A stretch of DNA of 22,387 bases from Candidatus Aenigmatarchaeota archaeon (GTDB lineage Archaea > Aenigmatarchaeota > Aenigmatarchaeia > GW2011-AR5), in NCBI GenBank assembly GCA_018304565.1, contig JAGVVX010000004.1, positions 1 through 22,387 on the forward strand. Direction: 5' to 3'. Below, piece by piece: positions 1-7,187 of the stretch. Made by a program: the position numbers and the translations under genes. Position 1 is the first letter of the stretch. Each line of letters starts with the position of its first letter. The notes beneath the pieces are model-generated. The model saw only the letters and a program-made list of their open reading frames with translations, was not told where the DNA came from and made no database searches.

Positions 1-2
1 CA

Positions 3-3000
3 GGCATAGAAGTGATTATTGCAGATTCAGGAGGGGCTTTCAGCTGCGACGGCCCGTGGCTCTATGCGATGAACGAGACAGGCGGCGCGTTTGTATCAAT
101 TGATAGCACCGATGAAATTCCGGAAAAGGTTATAGCTTCTGTAGAGAATCTAAGCGGGCGCGTTGATGTAACGCTTATGCCTCAGGCAGGCTTTGAGGCT
201 TGGGTTAACTGGACCCCTGATTCCTACAGTGGCGTAGGGATAAATGCAACTCTTTATTTTGCTGTGAACATTACTGTGCCTAACGGCACGATGCCCGGGG
301 TTTACAGCTTTGTTATAAAGATTGTGGGCGGCAATGTAACATTGGCAAACCAGACTGTTTTGATAAATGTTACAGAAAAAGCAGCACAAAAGCCTGTTCT
401 TATTAGCGAGATTTATTATGAAACGCCAGACGATGTAAATAATGAATTTATTGAGTTAACTGTAAGAGACGAAGCTGGGACTGGTGATATCAACATTAGT
501 GGGTGGTATATAACTACTTTAGATGGTGATAAACATGTTTTACCAGATGTTGTGGGTCTTGGAAATTTTGATTACGTAGCCATAAGGACCGGTCCGGGAA
601 TAAGCGATTTGGATGCGACAGACGGGAGCACAACAATATATCTGAGCCTTGTTAGTGAAGTCTTAGACAATACTGGCGACGAAGTAGCTTTGTTTGATGC
701 TGATGATAATCTTATCGATTTTGTCAGATATAAGGGAGGCAACGGAGACCCGGTTCTAGGCGGCTGGTCTTCTGGTGACGCGGGGCCTGTCGCAGATAAT
801 ATTGCGAAATCCGTGCAAATCCATGGCTCAGATCTTAATAGTAGCGATAATTGGGTCTCAGCATCTCCATCAATAGCTGAACCGAATCACTTTGAATGGA
901 TAATCAATGAAGCTGATGGGTTGCTGTATCAGATACATAATGGCAGGAATTTTCCTGAAATTCCTGATGGTCCAAGAACAGAAGTCCAGTTTGATATACA
1001 TAATGTTAGTGCGGCAATGAACCTTTCTGATGTACAACAAGTAGTTGAAATGCTAAACTTTACATACAACTTTCTCCGCTCAGAGGGCTTTAACAAAACA
1101 CCCATAACGGGAGCGGATGGTGATGTTGATATTGAAGTAACTATGGCAGGGCCGGGTCAAAATGCAGGCTTCGGTGATGCAAATCAGGGAACAAAATTGC
1201 GTGTAACCCTGTTTCCATTTACAAGCTTCAATAATTCAGTCAGGAATAAGCTTGTGCTAGAACATGAACACACACATCTCTTCCAGTATAGTCAGAGTGG
1301 TGGCTGGGGGCCGACAAGTGACTGGGGTGATATAGAAGGTCATGCTGAATATTGGTCATTTAAAATAACAAAATCTGAATTCAACATTACCACTGATCAG
1401 ATCGTTGATATAGATTACAGAACCAAGCCGCCAAGCCTGTGGTTACAGAACACAGACCTGCCAAATAATCCATTTACTGATTTTCAGGTTTCATGGCCTC
1501 ACTACTGGGCAAATCATTTGCTTTACAGGTATATTGCAGAAACATATGGACAAGAAAAAGTTGCTCACATGCATAAAGTAAGAAATGTAGGTGCTGGTAT
1601 TACAGGAATCAAAACAATAGATAAAGCGTTTAAAGAGCAAGGCAAAAATATTACTTTTGTAGATATACATAGTGGCTATACTATATGGCTCTATAATAAC
1701 TTCAAAGATATGATAACACTAACTAAGAATGAGACTTTCAATGGAGGCATTATAACTGAATCTGAAACCCTCAATCCCTGGGGAACAGATTACGAAAAAA
1801 TAAATATTAATAAAACCAAAATAAACGGCAGCGGCCCGTATAACATTTCTTTTAGCGGCCAGCCCGGTGTTAATTATAGCATGGCAGTTTTAGTAAAAAA
1901 TAACAGCGGCTATGCCTTGGCAGGAACTATAATGTTCCAAGGAAAGGGCAGTATTCTTGTCAATACCAACTCTAGTGAAATTGTCGTCATTAAAACCCAA
2001 ATCAATAATGAATCGGTTGGCAGAACAAATTATACAATCAACTTTACAGTTCCAGAAGCTGCAGACACACAACCGCCTGTAATAACAAAGACTGTGCACG
2101 GCCCGCAGTCCGGCACCTGCCCGCCAAAAAATGCGACTGATAAATGTTTCATTCGTGCTAACAGGACATCAATAATAGTAAATGCAACCGACCCGCAGCC
2201 CAACCCAGGCGGCAATGTCACATGCAGCCTGACTGTTGCAGGCCCTGACAGCAAAAACCTGTCAGGAGCGCCGCCGTTTAACATAACAATCAGGAGAGAT
2301 TCAGAGCACAATTTAACTGTTGTATGCAGGGATGCTCTTAACAATACAGCAATTGACAAAGAAACGTTTTTTGTTGATTCTACTGCACCAACGTGCAGAC
2401 TCAATCTTACAAGATGGCCGCCTTTTGCCACATTTACATTTGAAGACAAGAAAGCAGGCATAACATCTATTACACCCAAAATAGTCAAAGGGGCAAATCT
2501 TACCCCGCCGGTGCCACTAAACTTTAGCCCGCCAACCAATAGTCCGGTAGTGATTGCAGTCGCAAGAACGAATGCAACTGTTTCGGTTACGTTAATCGCT
2601 ACAGACGCCGTCGGAAACGCCATAAGCTGCGATCCCGTAGCAGCTACGATAGTAAGGAATAAAGGCAGGCCAGAAACATATGTATTCGCCAATATCCCGC
2701 AAGAGGAGGGCATAGTAACAGTTACCAACGGCAACCCAGGAATTGCAAGCCTGCTGGTTACTGTTAATGGCCGCAGATTTAATATTCCACGTCTTCGCAA
2801 TAACGAGGTTAGAAGTATCTATGTTGCCTTTGCAATGATTCCTGGGGACAATAATATTTTCACCTTCACGCCCCGTGGCAGGGTAGGCAGTAGTGCAGAA
2901 ATCATGATCTGGGATGGCGGAGGTATCGTTACACCACCTACTACACATTATAATCCTAATATATTTAATACACTTTATAATATAAACGCTGGCACTATGC

Positions 3001-3086
3001 CAAGCTCAGGGGCGACACACACAGGGGCATCAACAGTAGTTAATGATAATATCAAGCGAAGTTTACAGTACCCGACAAGTGGTTGA
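3..3086 (+). CDS. Large surface protein with lamin-tail domain and HExxH metallopeptidase (5' partial)
   Basis: The frame is open through the left edge, so the N-terminus and any signal peptide lie outside; the GTG at 12 is not a convincing start. Counting from that GTG, residues ~1-125 are beta-rich and residues ~128-290 resemble a lamin-tail domain (ISEIYY, NEFIELT, GWYITTLDG, VALFDADDNLIDFV). Residues ~295-565 form a peptidase-like domain with HEHTH (HExxH, bases 1263-1277), followed by a DIEGHAEYW segment whose Glu at bases 1335-1337 could be the third zinc ligand. This spacing resembles the gluzincin / peptidase-MA type. Residues ~690-830 are Ig-like (DTQPPVI, DSTAPTC) with several Cys. 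Asn-x-Ser/Thr sequons are very frequent, fitting an exported, glycosylated archaeal surface protein. No C-terminal membrane anchor is visible. Substrate unknown; lamin-tail plus metallopeptidase is a domain reading, not a proven function. Confidence 0.8.
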   Translation, partial: GIEVIIADSGGAFSCDGPWLYAMNETGGAFVSIDSTDEIPEKVIASVENLSGRVDVTLMPQAGFEAWVNWTPDSYSGVGINATLYFAVNITVPNGTMPGVYSFVIKIVGGNVTLANQTVLINVTEKAAQKPVLISEIYYETPDDVNNEFIELTVRDEAGTGDINISGWYITTLDGDKHVLPDVVGLGNFDYVAIRTGPGISDLDATDGSTTIYLSLVSEVLDNTGDEVALFDADDNLIDFVRYKGGNGDPVLGGWSSGDAGPVADNIAKSVQIHGSDLNSSDNWVSASPSIAEPNHFEWIINEADGLLYQIHNGRNFPEIPDGPRTEVQFDIHNVSAAMNLSDVQQVVEMLNFTYNFLRSEGFNKTPITGADGDVDIEVTMAGPGQNAGFGDANQGTKLRVTLFPFTSFNNSVRNKLVLEHEHTHLFQYSQSGGWGPTSDWGDIEGHAEYWSFKITKSEFNITTDQIVDIDYRTKPPSLWLQNTDLPNNPFTDFQVSWPHYWANHLLYRYIAETYGQEKVAHMHKVRNVGAGITGIKTIDKAFKEQGKNITFVDIHSGYTIWLYNNFKDMITLTKNETFNGGIITESETLNPWGTDYEKININKTKINGSGPYNISFSGQPGVNYSMAVLVKNNSGYALAGTIMFQGKGSILVNTNSSEIVVIKTQINNESVGRTNYTINFTVPEAADTQPPVITKTVHGPQSGTCPPKNATDKCFIRANRTSIIVNATDPQPNPGGNVTCSLTVAGPDSKNLSGAPPFNITIRRDSEHNLTVVCRDALNNTAIDKETFFVDSTAPTCRLNLTRWPPFATFTFEDKKAGITSITPKIVKGANLTPPVPLNFSPPTNSPVVIAVARTNATVSVTLIATDAVGNAISCDPVAATIVRNKGRPETYVFANIPQEEGIVTVTNGNPGIASLLVTVNGRRFNIPRLRNNEVRSIYVAFAMIPGDNNIFTFTPRGRVGSSAEIMIWDGGGIVTPPTTHYNPNIFNTLYNINAGTMPSSGATHTGASTVVNDNIKRSLQYPTSG

Positions 3087-3115
3087 TTTATTATAAAGCC
3101 TGTTAAAGATTATAG

Positions 3116-3121
3116 TTTTTT
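3116..3121 (+). terminator. Oligo-T tract downstream of the surface-protein gene
   Basis: A run of six T lies 30 nt past the stop codon at 3084-3086, in an AT-rich stretch. Archaeal RNA polymerase commonly terminates at oligo-T tracts without a hairpin, so this is a plausible terminator. It rests on composition alone. Confidence 0.35.
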
Positions 3122-3172
3122 CTTGGAGCTGATTCTTATTATTAATTTTTTTCGGTCAATCATTATAGTCAT

Positions 3173-3319
3173 CCAAAGAAATAAACTGGACGTTATCTTA
3201 GATTCATTGAGAACATACGATTTCAGTCGTGTGATGAAATTCAATGAATCTGGGATCACATCTTCCAGCAAATCACCGGCTAAAGTCGGTGGTATATCAG
3301 GAAGATATGATGTCTTTGG
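3173..3319 (+). other. Structured intergenic element, two hairpins closed by an outer stem (possible 5' leader or ncRNA)
   Basis: The 256-bp gap before SRP54 holds a strong predicted fold. An outer stem pairs CCAAAGA (3173-3179) with TCTTTGG (3313-3319). Inside it, hairpin 1 pairs 3195-3210 with 3241-3256, 16 consecutive pairs of which two are G-T, with a nested stem 3214-3220/3227-3233. Hairpin 2 pairs 3260-3266 with 3300-3306 and nests 3272-3280/3285-3293 around a TAAA loop. The mismatches relative to a perfect DNA palindrome are G-T on this strand, which suits an RNA transcribed left to right. It ends 23 nt before the SRP54 start, so it may be in that mRNA's leader. No known RNA family was recognised. 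Confidence 0.5.
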
Positions 3320-3342
3320 TTCACATTAACTAACGTGATCTT

Positions 3343-4656
3343 ATGCTGAAAGAATTCTCCGCAAAGCTCAGGGAGAGCATCGACAAACTTACGCGGCTTG
3401 GAAGCGTGGGCAAGGAAGAAGTTGACGAGCTTGTGCGCGACATCCAGCGCTCGCTGATAGCTGCTGATGTCGACGTCGACCTGGTTTTCAGCCTGAGCGA
3501 AACCATCAAGATGCGCGCAATGGAAAAGCTCCCTGCCGGGCTGACACGCAAGGAACACGTGATAAAAGTTGTTTATGAAGAGCTCACGAGAATACTGGGC
3601 GAGAAAAAGAGCGACGTTTCGCTCCAGAAGAAGAGAATACTTCTAGCGGGGCTTTACGGGTCTGGAAAAACCAGCACTGCAGCAAAACTGGCAAGGTTCT
3701 ACCAGAAGAAAGGCCTGAAACCGCTTCTTGTATGCTGCGATACTGTAAGGCCTGCAGCGTATGAGCAACTCCAGCAGCTTGCAGCGCTTATAGATGCGGA
3801 TTTCTATGGGGAAAAAGGGAACAAAGGCCCGTCGGACGTGCTGAGAAACGCGCTGAAGAAACCCGGCGATGTAATCATAGTAGATTCATCCGGAAGGAAT
3901 GCGCTTGACAGCGATTTGGTCAGGGAAATAAGAAATTTGAACGACATATTGAAGCCGGATGAAAAAATCCTTGTTTTGCCTGCTGACATTGGACAGGCCG
4001 CGAAGCAGCAATCCCAGGCATTTAATGAGGCGCTCGGTATAACGGACATAATAGTCACCAAACTCGATGCTACTGCCAAAGGTGGCGGCGCACTGACGGC
4101 ATGCTATCAGACTGGCGCGCGGGTTAAATTTATAACAACAGGCGAGACTGTAGAGGACTTATCCGCATACGATCCGCAGAAGTTTGTGGCGCGACTAATA
4201 GGCTTTCCTGATCTTGAGACATTGCTCGAGAAGGCGAAGGCGGCGATGGACGAGAAAAAGGCGGAAAAGATAATAAAAGGCGACTTCGATCTCGAGGACT
4301 TCTACTCACAGATAGAAGGCATGCAGAAGATGGGCCCTCTTTCAGGCGTGCTGGACATGATGGGCCTTGGCAAGCTTGGCGCAAAGGTTCCAGGCGGAAT
4401 TGACGCGCAATCCGGCAAGATGACCAGATGGAAATACGTAATGCAAAGCATGTCTAAGGAGGAAAAGGCAAACCCTGAGGTACTAAACTCTTCCAGGATA
4501 AGAAGGATTGCAAAGGGCAGCGGAACAAACGAGTCTGACGTGCGCGAGCTGCTTGCCAGCTACAACAAGATCAAGAAGATGGTAAAGAAAATAAAGCCTG
4601 AAAGGCTCAAGCGCGGCGGCTTTGGCGGGATGCTGCAAGGATTTGGAATTAAGTGA
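3343..4656 (+). CDS. srp54: Signal recognition particle GTPase SRP54
   Basis: This is the GTPase of the signal recognition particle, which binds signal sequences and SRP RNA and docks ribosomes at the membrane. The 437 residues have the full N-G-M layout: helical N domain (~1-90), G domain (~95-290) and methionine-rich M domain (~290-437). Visible motifs are the P-loop GLYGSGKT (103-110), DTVRPAAYEQL (from 133), DSSGRN (181-186, usually DTAGRH), TKLD (239-242) and the M-domain helix SSRIRRIAKGSG, the RNA-binding part. Length is normal. GTGATC (3335-3340), complementary to the archaeal 16S tail, sits just before the ATG and supports this start. The Tyr in the P-loop and the Ser in place of Thr-Ala in G3 are mild departures from consensus. 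Confidence 0.96.
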   Translation: MLKEFSAKLRESIDKLTRLGSVGKEEVDELVRDIQRSLIAADVDVDLVFSLSETIKMRAMEKLPAGLTRKEHVIKVVYEELTRILGEKKSDVSLQKKRILLAGLYGSGKTSTAAKLARFYQKKGLKPLLVCCDTVRPAAYEQLQQLAALIDADFYGEKGNKGPSDVLRNALKKPGDVIIVDSSGRNALDSDLVREIRNLNDILKPDEKILVLPADIGQAAKQQSQAFNEALGITDIIVTKLDATAKGGGALTACYQTGARVKFITTGETVEDLSAYDPQKFVARLIGFPDLETLLEKAKAAMDEKKAEKIIKGDFDLEDFYSQIEGMQKMGPLSGVLDMMGLGKLGAKVPGGIDAQSGKMTRWKYVMQSMSKEEKANPEVLNSSRIRRIAKGSGTNESDVRELLASYNKIKKMVKKIKPERLKRGGFGGMLQGFGIK

Positions 4657-4662
4657 AAATTG

Positions 4663-4695
4663 CACCGGCAACCAGCCAAGCACAGCTACGAGCCA
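4663..4695 (+). repeat. Partial copy A of the ~79-bp accessory-island repeat
   Basis: This matches the right half of the repeat, with an internal gap. CCAAGCACAGCTACGAGCCA at 4676-4695 is identical to 5314-5333 in copy B. It starts a few bases after the SRP54 stop codon and marks the left edge of the accessory island. Confidence 0.7.
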
Positions 4696-4717
4696 ATACA
4701 ATTACACGGCTGGTAAG

Positions 4718-4760
4718 CTTTAAATAATGTTGTATTAATATGGTATTAAGGTGGTATTAA
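4718..4760 (+). promoter_or_regulatory. Toxin-antitoxin promoter with three 11-bp iterons
   Basis: A TATA-like CTTTAAATAA lies at 4718-4727. Three copies of GTATTAA follow at 4732-4738, 4743-4749 and 4754-4760, spaced exactly 11 bp, about one DNA turn, and abut the antitoxin ATG at 4761. AAGGTGG (4748-4754) could act as a ribosome-binding site. Iterons over the predicted transcription start fit an operator for antitoxin autoregulation; that role is inferred. Confidence 0.6.
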
Positions 4761-4994
4761 ATGGTAAAGGCAATCGTCGATTTAGATGATCATGCAAACA
4801 GAGTCATAAATGTAGTGAAAGCTAAATACGGCCTGCAGGACAAATCTGAAGCTATAAACACCATAGCACGTCAGTATGAGGAAGAAATACTCGAGCCTGA
4901 ATTACGGCCCGAATTTGTAGAAAAGCTGAAGAAAATAGAAAAACAGCCTACTAAGAAAATCAAGAATTTTGCAAAAGAGTTTGGTCTTGAATGA
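4761..4994 (+). CDS. Antitoxin, DUF2683-like ribbon-helix-helix type
   Basis: The 77-residue protein begins with a short beta strand (MVKAIVDLDDHANRVINVVKAKYG) followed by helices (DKSEAINTIARQYEEE), as expected for a dimeric ribbon-helix-helix DNA-binding domain. The sequence resembles the archaeal DUF2683 family, which is commonly paired with RelE/ParE toxins. The C-terminal half (ELRPEFVEKLKKIEKQ) is charged and probably wraps the toxin. Its stop overlaps the toxin start in an ATGA, so the two are translationally coupled. Iterons directly upstream suggest that it represses its own promoter. The family call comes from recall of sequence pattern, not from a search. Confidence 0.85.
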   Translation: MVKAIVDLDDHANRVINVVKAKYGLQDKSEAINTIARQYEEEILEPELRPEFVEKLKKIEKQPTKKIKNFAKEFGLE

Positions 4995-5257
4995 CGTATA
5001 ATCTAGAGACGAGAGACCATCTCTATAAATTATTCAAGAAAATGGAAAAGAAAGAAAAGCAAAAATTAGAAATAATAAACAAGAAGATAAAAGAAATTCT
5101 AGAAGATCCGCATAGATACAAGCCTCTGAAAGCTCCTATGCAGCACATGTATCGTGTTCATATTGGAGGCAGTTTTATTCTTATCTTCTCGATAAATGAG
5201 AAAACAAAGTCTGTCGTTCTTGAAGATTTCGCTCATCATGATGAGGCTTATAGATAG
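4991..5257 (+). CDS. RelE/ParE-superfamily toxin
   Basis: This 88-residue basic protein has a RelE-like order: N-terminal helices rich in Lys/Glu, then the pair KPLKAPMQHMYRVHIGGSFILIFSI (core beta strands), and the C-terminal signature VLEDFAHHDEAYR. Toxins of this fold cleave mRNA at the ribosome (RelE branch) or poison gyrase (ParE branch). The closing HHDEAYR resembles the RelE/YoeB branch, so mRNA cleavage is more likely, though not certain. It overlaps the antitoxin by 4 nt. Its TAG stop (5255-5257) is the first triplet of repeat copy B. Confidence 0.85.
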   Translation: MTYNLETRDHLYKLFKKMEKKEKQKLEIINKKIKEILEDPHRYKPLKAPMQHMYRVHIGGSFILIFSINEKTKSVVLEDFAHHDEAYR

Positions 5258-5333
5258 ACCGCGCATCAACCACCCATAGCCCACGACTAGCCTGCACCGA
5301 ACCAAACCAGCAACCAAGCACAGCTACGAGCCA
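5255..5333 (+). repeat. Copy B of the ~79-bp accessory-island repeat
   Basis: This A/C-rich, non-palindromic repeat has three shared blocks: TAGAC at the start, CAACCACCCA at offset 12 (5267) and GAACCAAAC at offset 44 (5299), then CTACGAGCC near the end. Copies C (5831) and D (7222, inverted) keep the 12 and 44 offsets exactly. It lies between the toxin gene and the small minus-strand gene. Confidence 0.8.
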
Positions 5334-5374
5334 TATAGAAAGAAGTATATTGAGAGTAAACTTAAAACAATCAT

Positions 5375-5773
5375 TTACGCAGTTTTATATCCATAACCTA
5401 ACATTTTGCCTACATCGGAATCGAGAACAAGCAGGTAGAGCGTATATCCTTGCGGACAACTGCACGCCAGACAGATTTCTTTCCCTTCATATGTATTTTT
5501 AGTTTTAATGGAGAAAACTGTTACTTCCTGTTTGTTATAGTAAGCTGTGATTATTTCATTTTCTCGATCTCTAGGATATTCTTCTGTTCTGTTGTTCAAA
5601 AACCGCCAATCTTGTTGCCAAGGATTTCCTAGGCATTGAATAGGATCTGTTTGTACCCATGTCTTCCCAGTTTCTTTTGGCAAGAAAGAAAATTCCGAAT
5701 ATTGCACCCATGCAAGAACTCCAATGCCAAAAACGGCTATCAAAATAATTCCGTAAAGCATTGTACGTTTCAT
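5375..5773 (-). CDS. Small membrane-anchored protein with CxxCxC motif, unknown function
   Basis: The start is placed at the ATG at 5773, giving 132 residues; an upstream in-frame extension to 5881 would run through repeat C and the promoter and is rejected. Residues ~5-23 (MLYGIILIAVFGIGVLAWV) are one hydrophobic segment, a signal anchor placing the rest outside the cell. The C-terminal part carries Cys47 and CLACSCP (Cys101, 104, 106), followed by GYTLYLLVLDSDVGKMLGYG. The clustered cysteines could bind metal or form disulfides. A TATA box (5798-5806) sits ~29 nt upstream, so it is transcribed independently and leaderless. It is the middle module of the repeat-bracketed island, in opposite orientation to its neighbours. 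No family was assigned. Confidence 0.75.
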   Translation of the reverse strand: MKRTMLYGIILIAVFGIGVLAWVQYSEFSFLPKETGKTWVQTDPIQCLGNPWQQDWRFLNNRTEEYPRDRENEIITAYYNKQEVTVFSIKTKNTYEGKEICLACSCPQGYTLYLLVLDSDVGKMLGYGYKTA

Positions 5774-5797
5774 AATACATTTTATTCGTCGGTTATA

Positions 5798-5806
5798 CTT
5801 ATAAAG
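5798..5806 (-). promoter_or_regulatory. TATA box for the small Cys protein gene
   Basis: CTTTATAAG read on the minus strand is centred ~29 nt before the ATG at 5773, with no ribosome-binding site between them. This fits a leaderless archaeal promoter. Confidence 0.6.
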
Positions 5807-5830
5807 TTGTTGATTATTTAGGGCAAAAAG

Positions 5831-5906
5831 TAGACTACCAATCAACCACCCACAGCCTGCATCCGTCCTGCCTCGAACCAAACAAGCAGCCGAGCATATC
5901 TACTTC
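5831..5906 (+). repeat. Copy C of the ~79-bp accessory-island repeat
   Basis: TAGACTACC starts at 5831, CAACCACCCA follows at 5843 (offset 12) and GAACCAAAC at 5875 (offset 44), the same offsets as copy B. The right end is more diverged. It separates the small Cys-protein module from the ATPase module. Confidence 0.8.
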
Positions 5907-5911
5907 AATAT

Positions 5912-5930
5912 TGTTCATTAGCAATGAACA
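5912..5930. promoter_or_regulatory. 19-bp palindrome upstream of the ATPase promoter
   Basis: TGTTCATT and AATGAACA form a perfect 8-bp inverted repeat around AGC. It lies ~25 bp upstream of the TATA box at 5955, so it could be an operator. It also shares the 8-bp stem and 3-nt loop design of hairpins elsewhere in the window. Confidence 0.45.
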
Positions 5931-5954
5931 TTAATGCTCAGTAAGAATGAAAAC

Positions 5955-5964
5955 TTTATATATA
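5955..5964 (+). promoter_or_regulatory. TATA box for the ATPase gene
   Basis: TTTATATATA is centred 25 nt upstream of the ATG at 5985 with no ribosome-binding site, which supports a leaderless transcript and the choice of that ATG over the TTG at 5979. Confidence 0.6.
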
Positions 5965-5984
5965 TGATATGTCAATGATTGAGT

Positions 5985-7187
5985 ATGATACTAAAGGAGA
6001 CTCTGAGAGAGATTGTCAAATCACAGCGCAAGAATCTAGAAGAGATTGAAACAGGAATAATAAGAGAAAAACTGGGCGATATAGACATTGACCTGCCTTT
6101 TGCGCTGGTTATATCGGGCGTCAGAAGATGCGGAAAAAGCACATTGCTTCTTCAGCTAATCAGAAAAAGAAGAAACTTCTATTATTTCAATTTCGAAGAC
6201 CCGAGAACAGCATCTTTTGAAGCGGGCGATTTTCAAAAGCTTAACGATGTTTTTTCTGAAGAATACGGAAAAGCTGATTGTTATTTTTTTGATGAAATAC
6301 AGAATGCGCAGAAATGGGAGCTTTTTGTAAGGCAAATGTTAGACAAGAAAATGCATTTTGTACTAACAGGATCAAATGCATCTTTGCTGAGCAAGGAACT
6401 TGGAACAAGGCTTACTGGAAGGCACATAAGGTTTGAGCTCTTCCCATTTTCTTTCAACGAATTCCTAAAGATCACAAAATCAAAACCCAGTATAAACTCA
6501 TTCAAATCTTATATGAAAAGAGGCGGTTTTCCCCAGTACCTTAAGGACAGGCGGAATGAAATACTATACGAGCTTCTAAATGACATAATAATGCGCGATA
6601 TTGTTGTGAGATATAATTTGCGCAATCCCAAATTAGTCAAAGAAGTCGCAATATATCTATTAACAAACATTGGAAAAGAGTTTTCTTACAGGTCGCTAAG
6701 TGAAACATTTGGGCTTGGCTCGGTAAACACCATAATATCACTAATTTCTTACTTTGAGGACAGCTACTTGCTATTTACTATTCCAAGGTTCAGTTATTCT
6801 TTGAAAAAACAGATAAAAAATCCTAAGAAAGTATATGCTATAGATAATGGGCTATCAGCAACTAATTCTGCATCGTTCTCCGAGGATAATGGAAGAATGC
6901 TTGAGAATGCTGTTTTTCTACATCTTAGAAGAAAATATAAAAATATATTTTACTTCAGAGAAAAACACGAATGCGATTTTCTGGCTGGAGAAAAGAACAA
7001 TATAACAACTGCTATTCAGATATGCTTTGAACTGAATGATGACAACAAAGAACGTGAAATCAAAGGACTTCAGGAGGCTCTTGAAAATCTTAATCTTAAG
7101 GAAGGTCTGATATTGACATTTAATCATTTGGAAGTGGATCAAGGGCTCATAACTTTGTTATGCCTCCTTGTTTGGTTCTGTGCGTGA
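5985..7187 (+). CDS. AAA-type ATPase with DUF4143-like C-terminal domain, tail replaced by repeat
   Basis: The protein belongs to the archaeal/bacterial ATPase group with a DUF4143 domain; roles are poorly known and such genes are typical of accessory DNA. Over 400 residues from the ATG: P-loop GVRRCGKST (45-53), Walker B CYFFDEIQ (Asp103-Glu104), sensor-like LTGSN (127-131), then a winged-helix-like middle and a C-terminal nuclease-fold-like region (FYFREKHECDFL, IQICFEL, GLILTF). Family members usually continue with another strand and a W-rich end. Here the last ~13 residues and the TGA are read from repeat D (7144-7222), so the native C-terminus may be lost. It is the third module of the island and has its own promoter. 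AT-rich codon use differs from SRP54. Confidence 0.85.
   Translation: MILKETLREIVKSQRKNLEEIETGIIREKLGDIDIDLPFALVISGVRRCGKSTLLLQLIRKRRNFYYFNFEDPRTASFEAGDFQKLNDVFSEEYGKADCYFFDEIQNAQKWELFVRQMLDKKMHFVLTGSNASLLSKELGTRLTGRHIRFELFPFSFNEFLKITKSKPSINSFKSYMKRGGFPQYLKDRRNEILYELLNDIIMRDIVVRYNLRNPKLVKEVAIYLLTNIGKEFSYRSLSETFGLGSVNTIISLISYFEDSYLLFTIPRFSYSLKKQIKNPKKVYAIDNGLSATNSASFSEDNGRMLENAVFLHLRRKYKNIFYFREKHECDFLAGEKNNITTAIQICFELNDDNKEREIKGLQEALENLNLKEGLILTFNHLEVDQGLITLLCLLVWFCA

Noticed and set aside
2030..2800. 256-aa minus-strand ORF inside the surface-protein gene
   Set aside because: It is antisense to a clear coding region, reads as a low-complexity hydrophobic string and shows no motif; it is a by-product of the sense codon bias.
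3195..3306. H/ACA guide RNA (an ACA follows hairpin 1)
   Set aside because: The lower stem is too long, the internal loop is not a typical pseudouridylation pocket, and no kink-turn is evident.
3123..3329. 68-aa plus-strand ORF between the surface protein and SRP54
   Set aside because: It runs through the folded element at 3173-3319, has no family likeness, promoter or ribosome-binding site, and its composition is explained by the stems.
5099..5317. 72-aa minus-strand ORF over the toxin gene and repeat B
   Set aside because: It is antisense to the RelE-like toxin, and its first residues are a translation of the repeat.
5774..5881. Upstream extension of the small Cys protein to a start at 5881
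   Set aside because: The extra 36 residues would be read from repeat C and across the TATA box; the ATG at 5773 is followed directly by the signal anchor.
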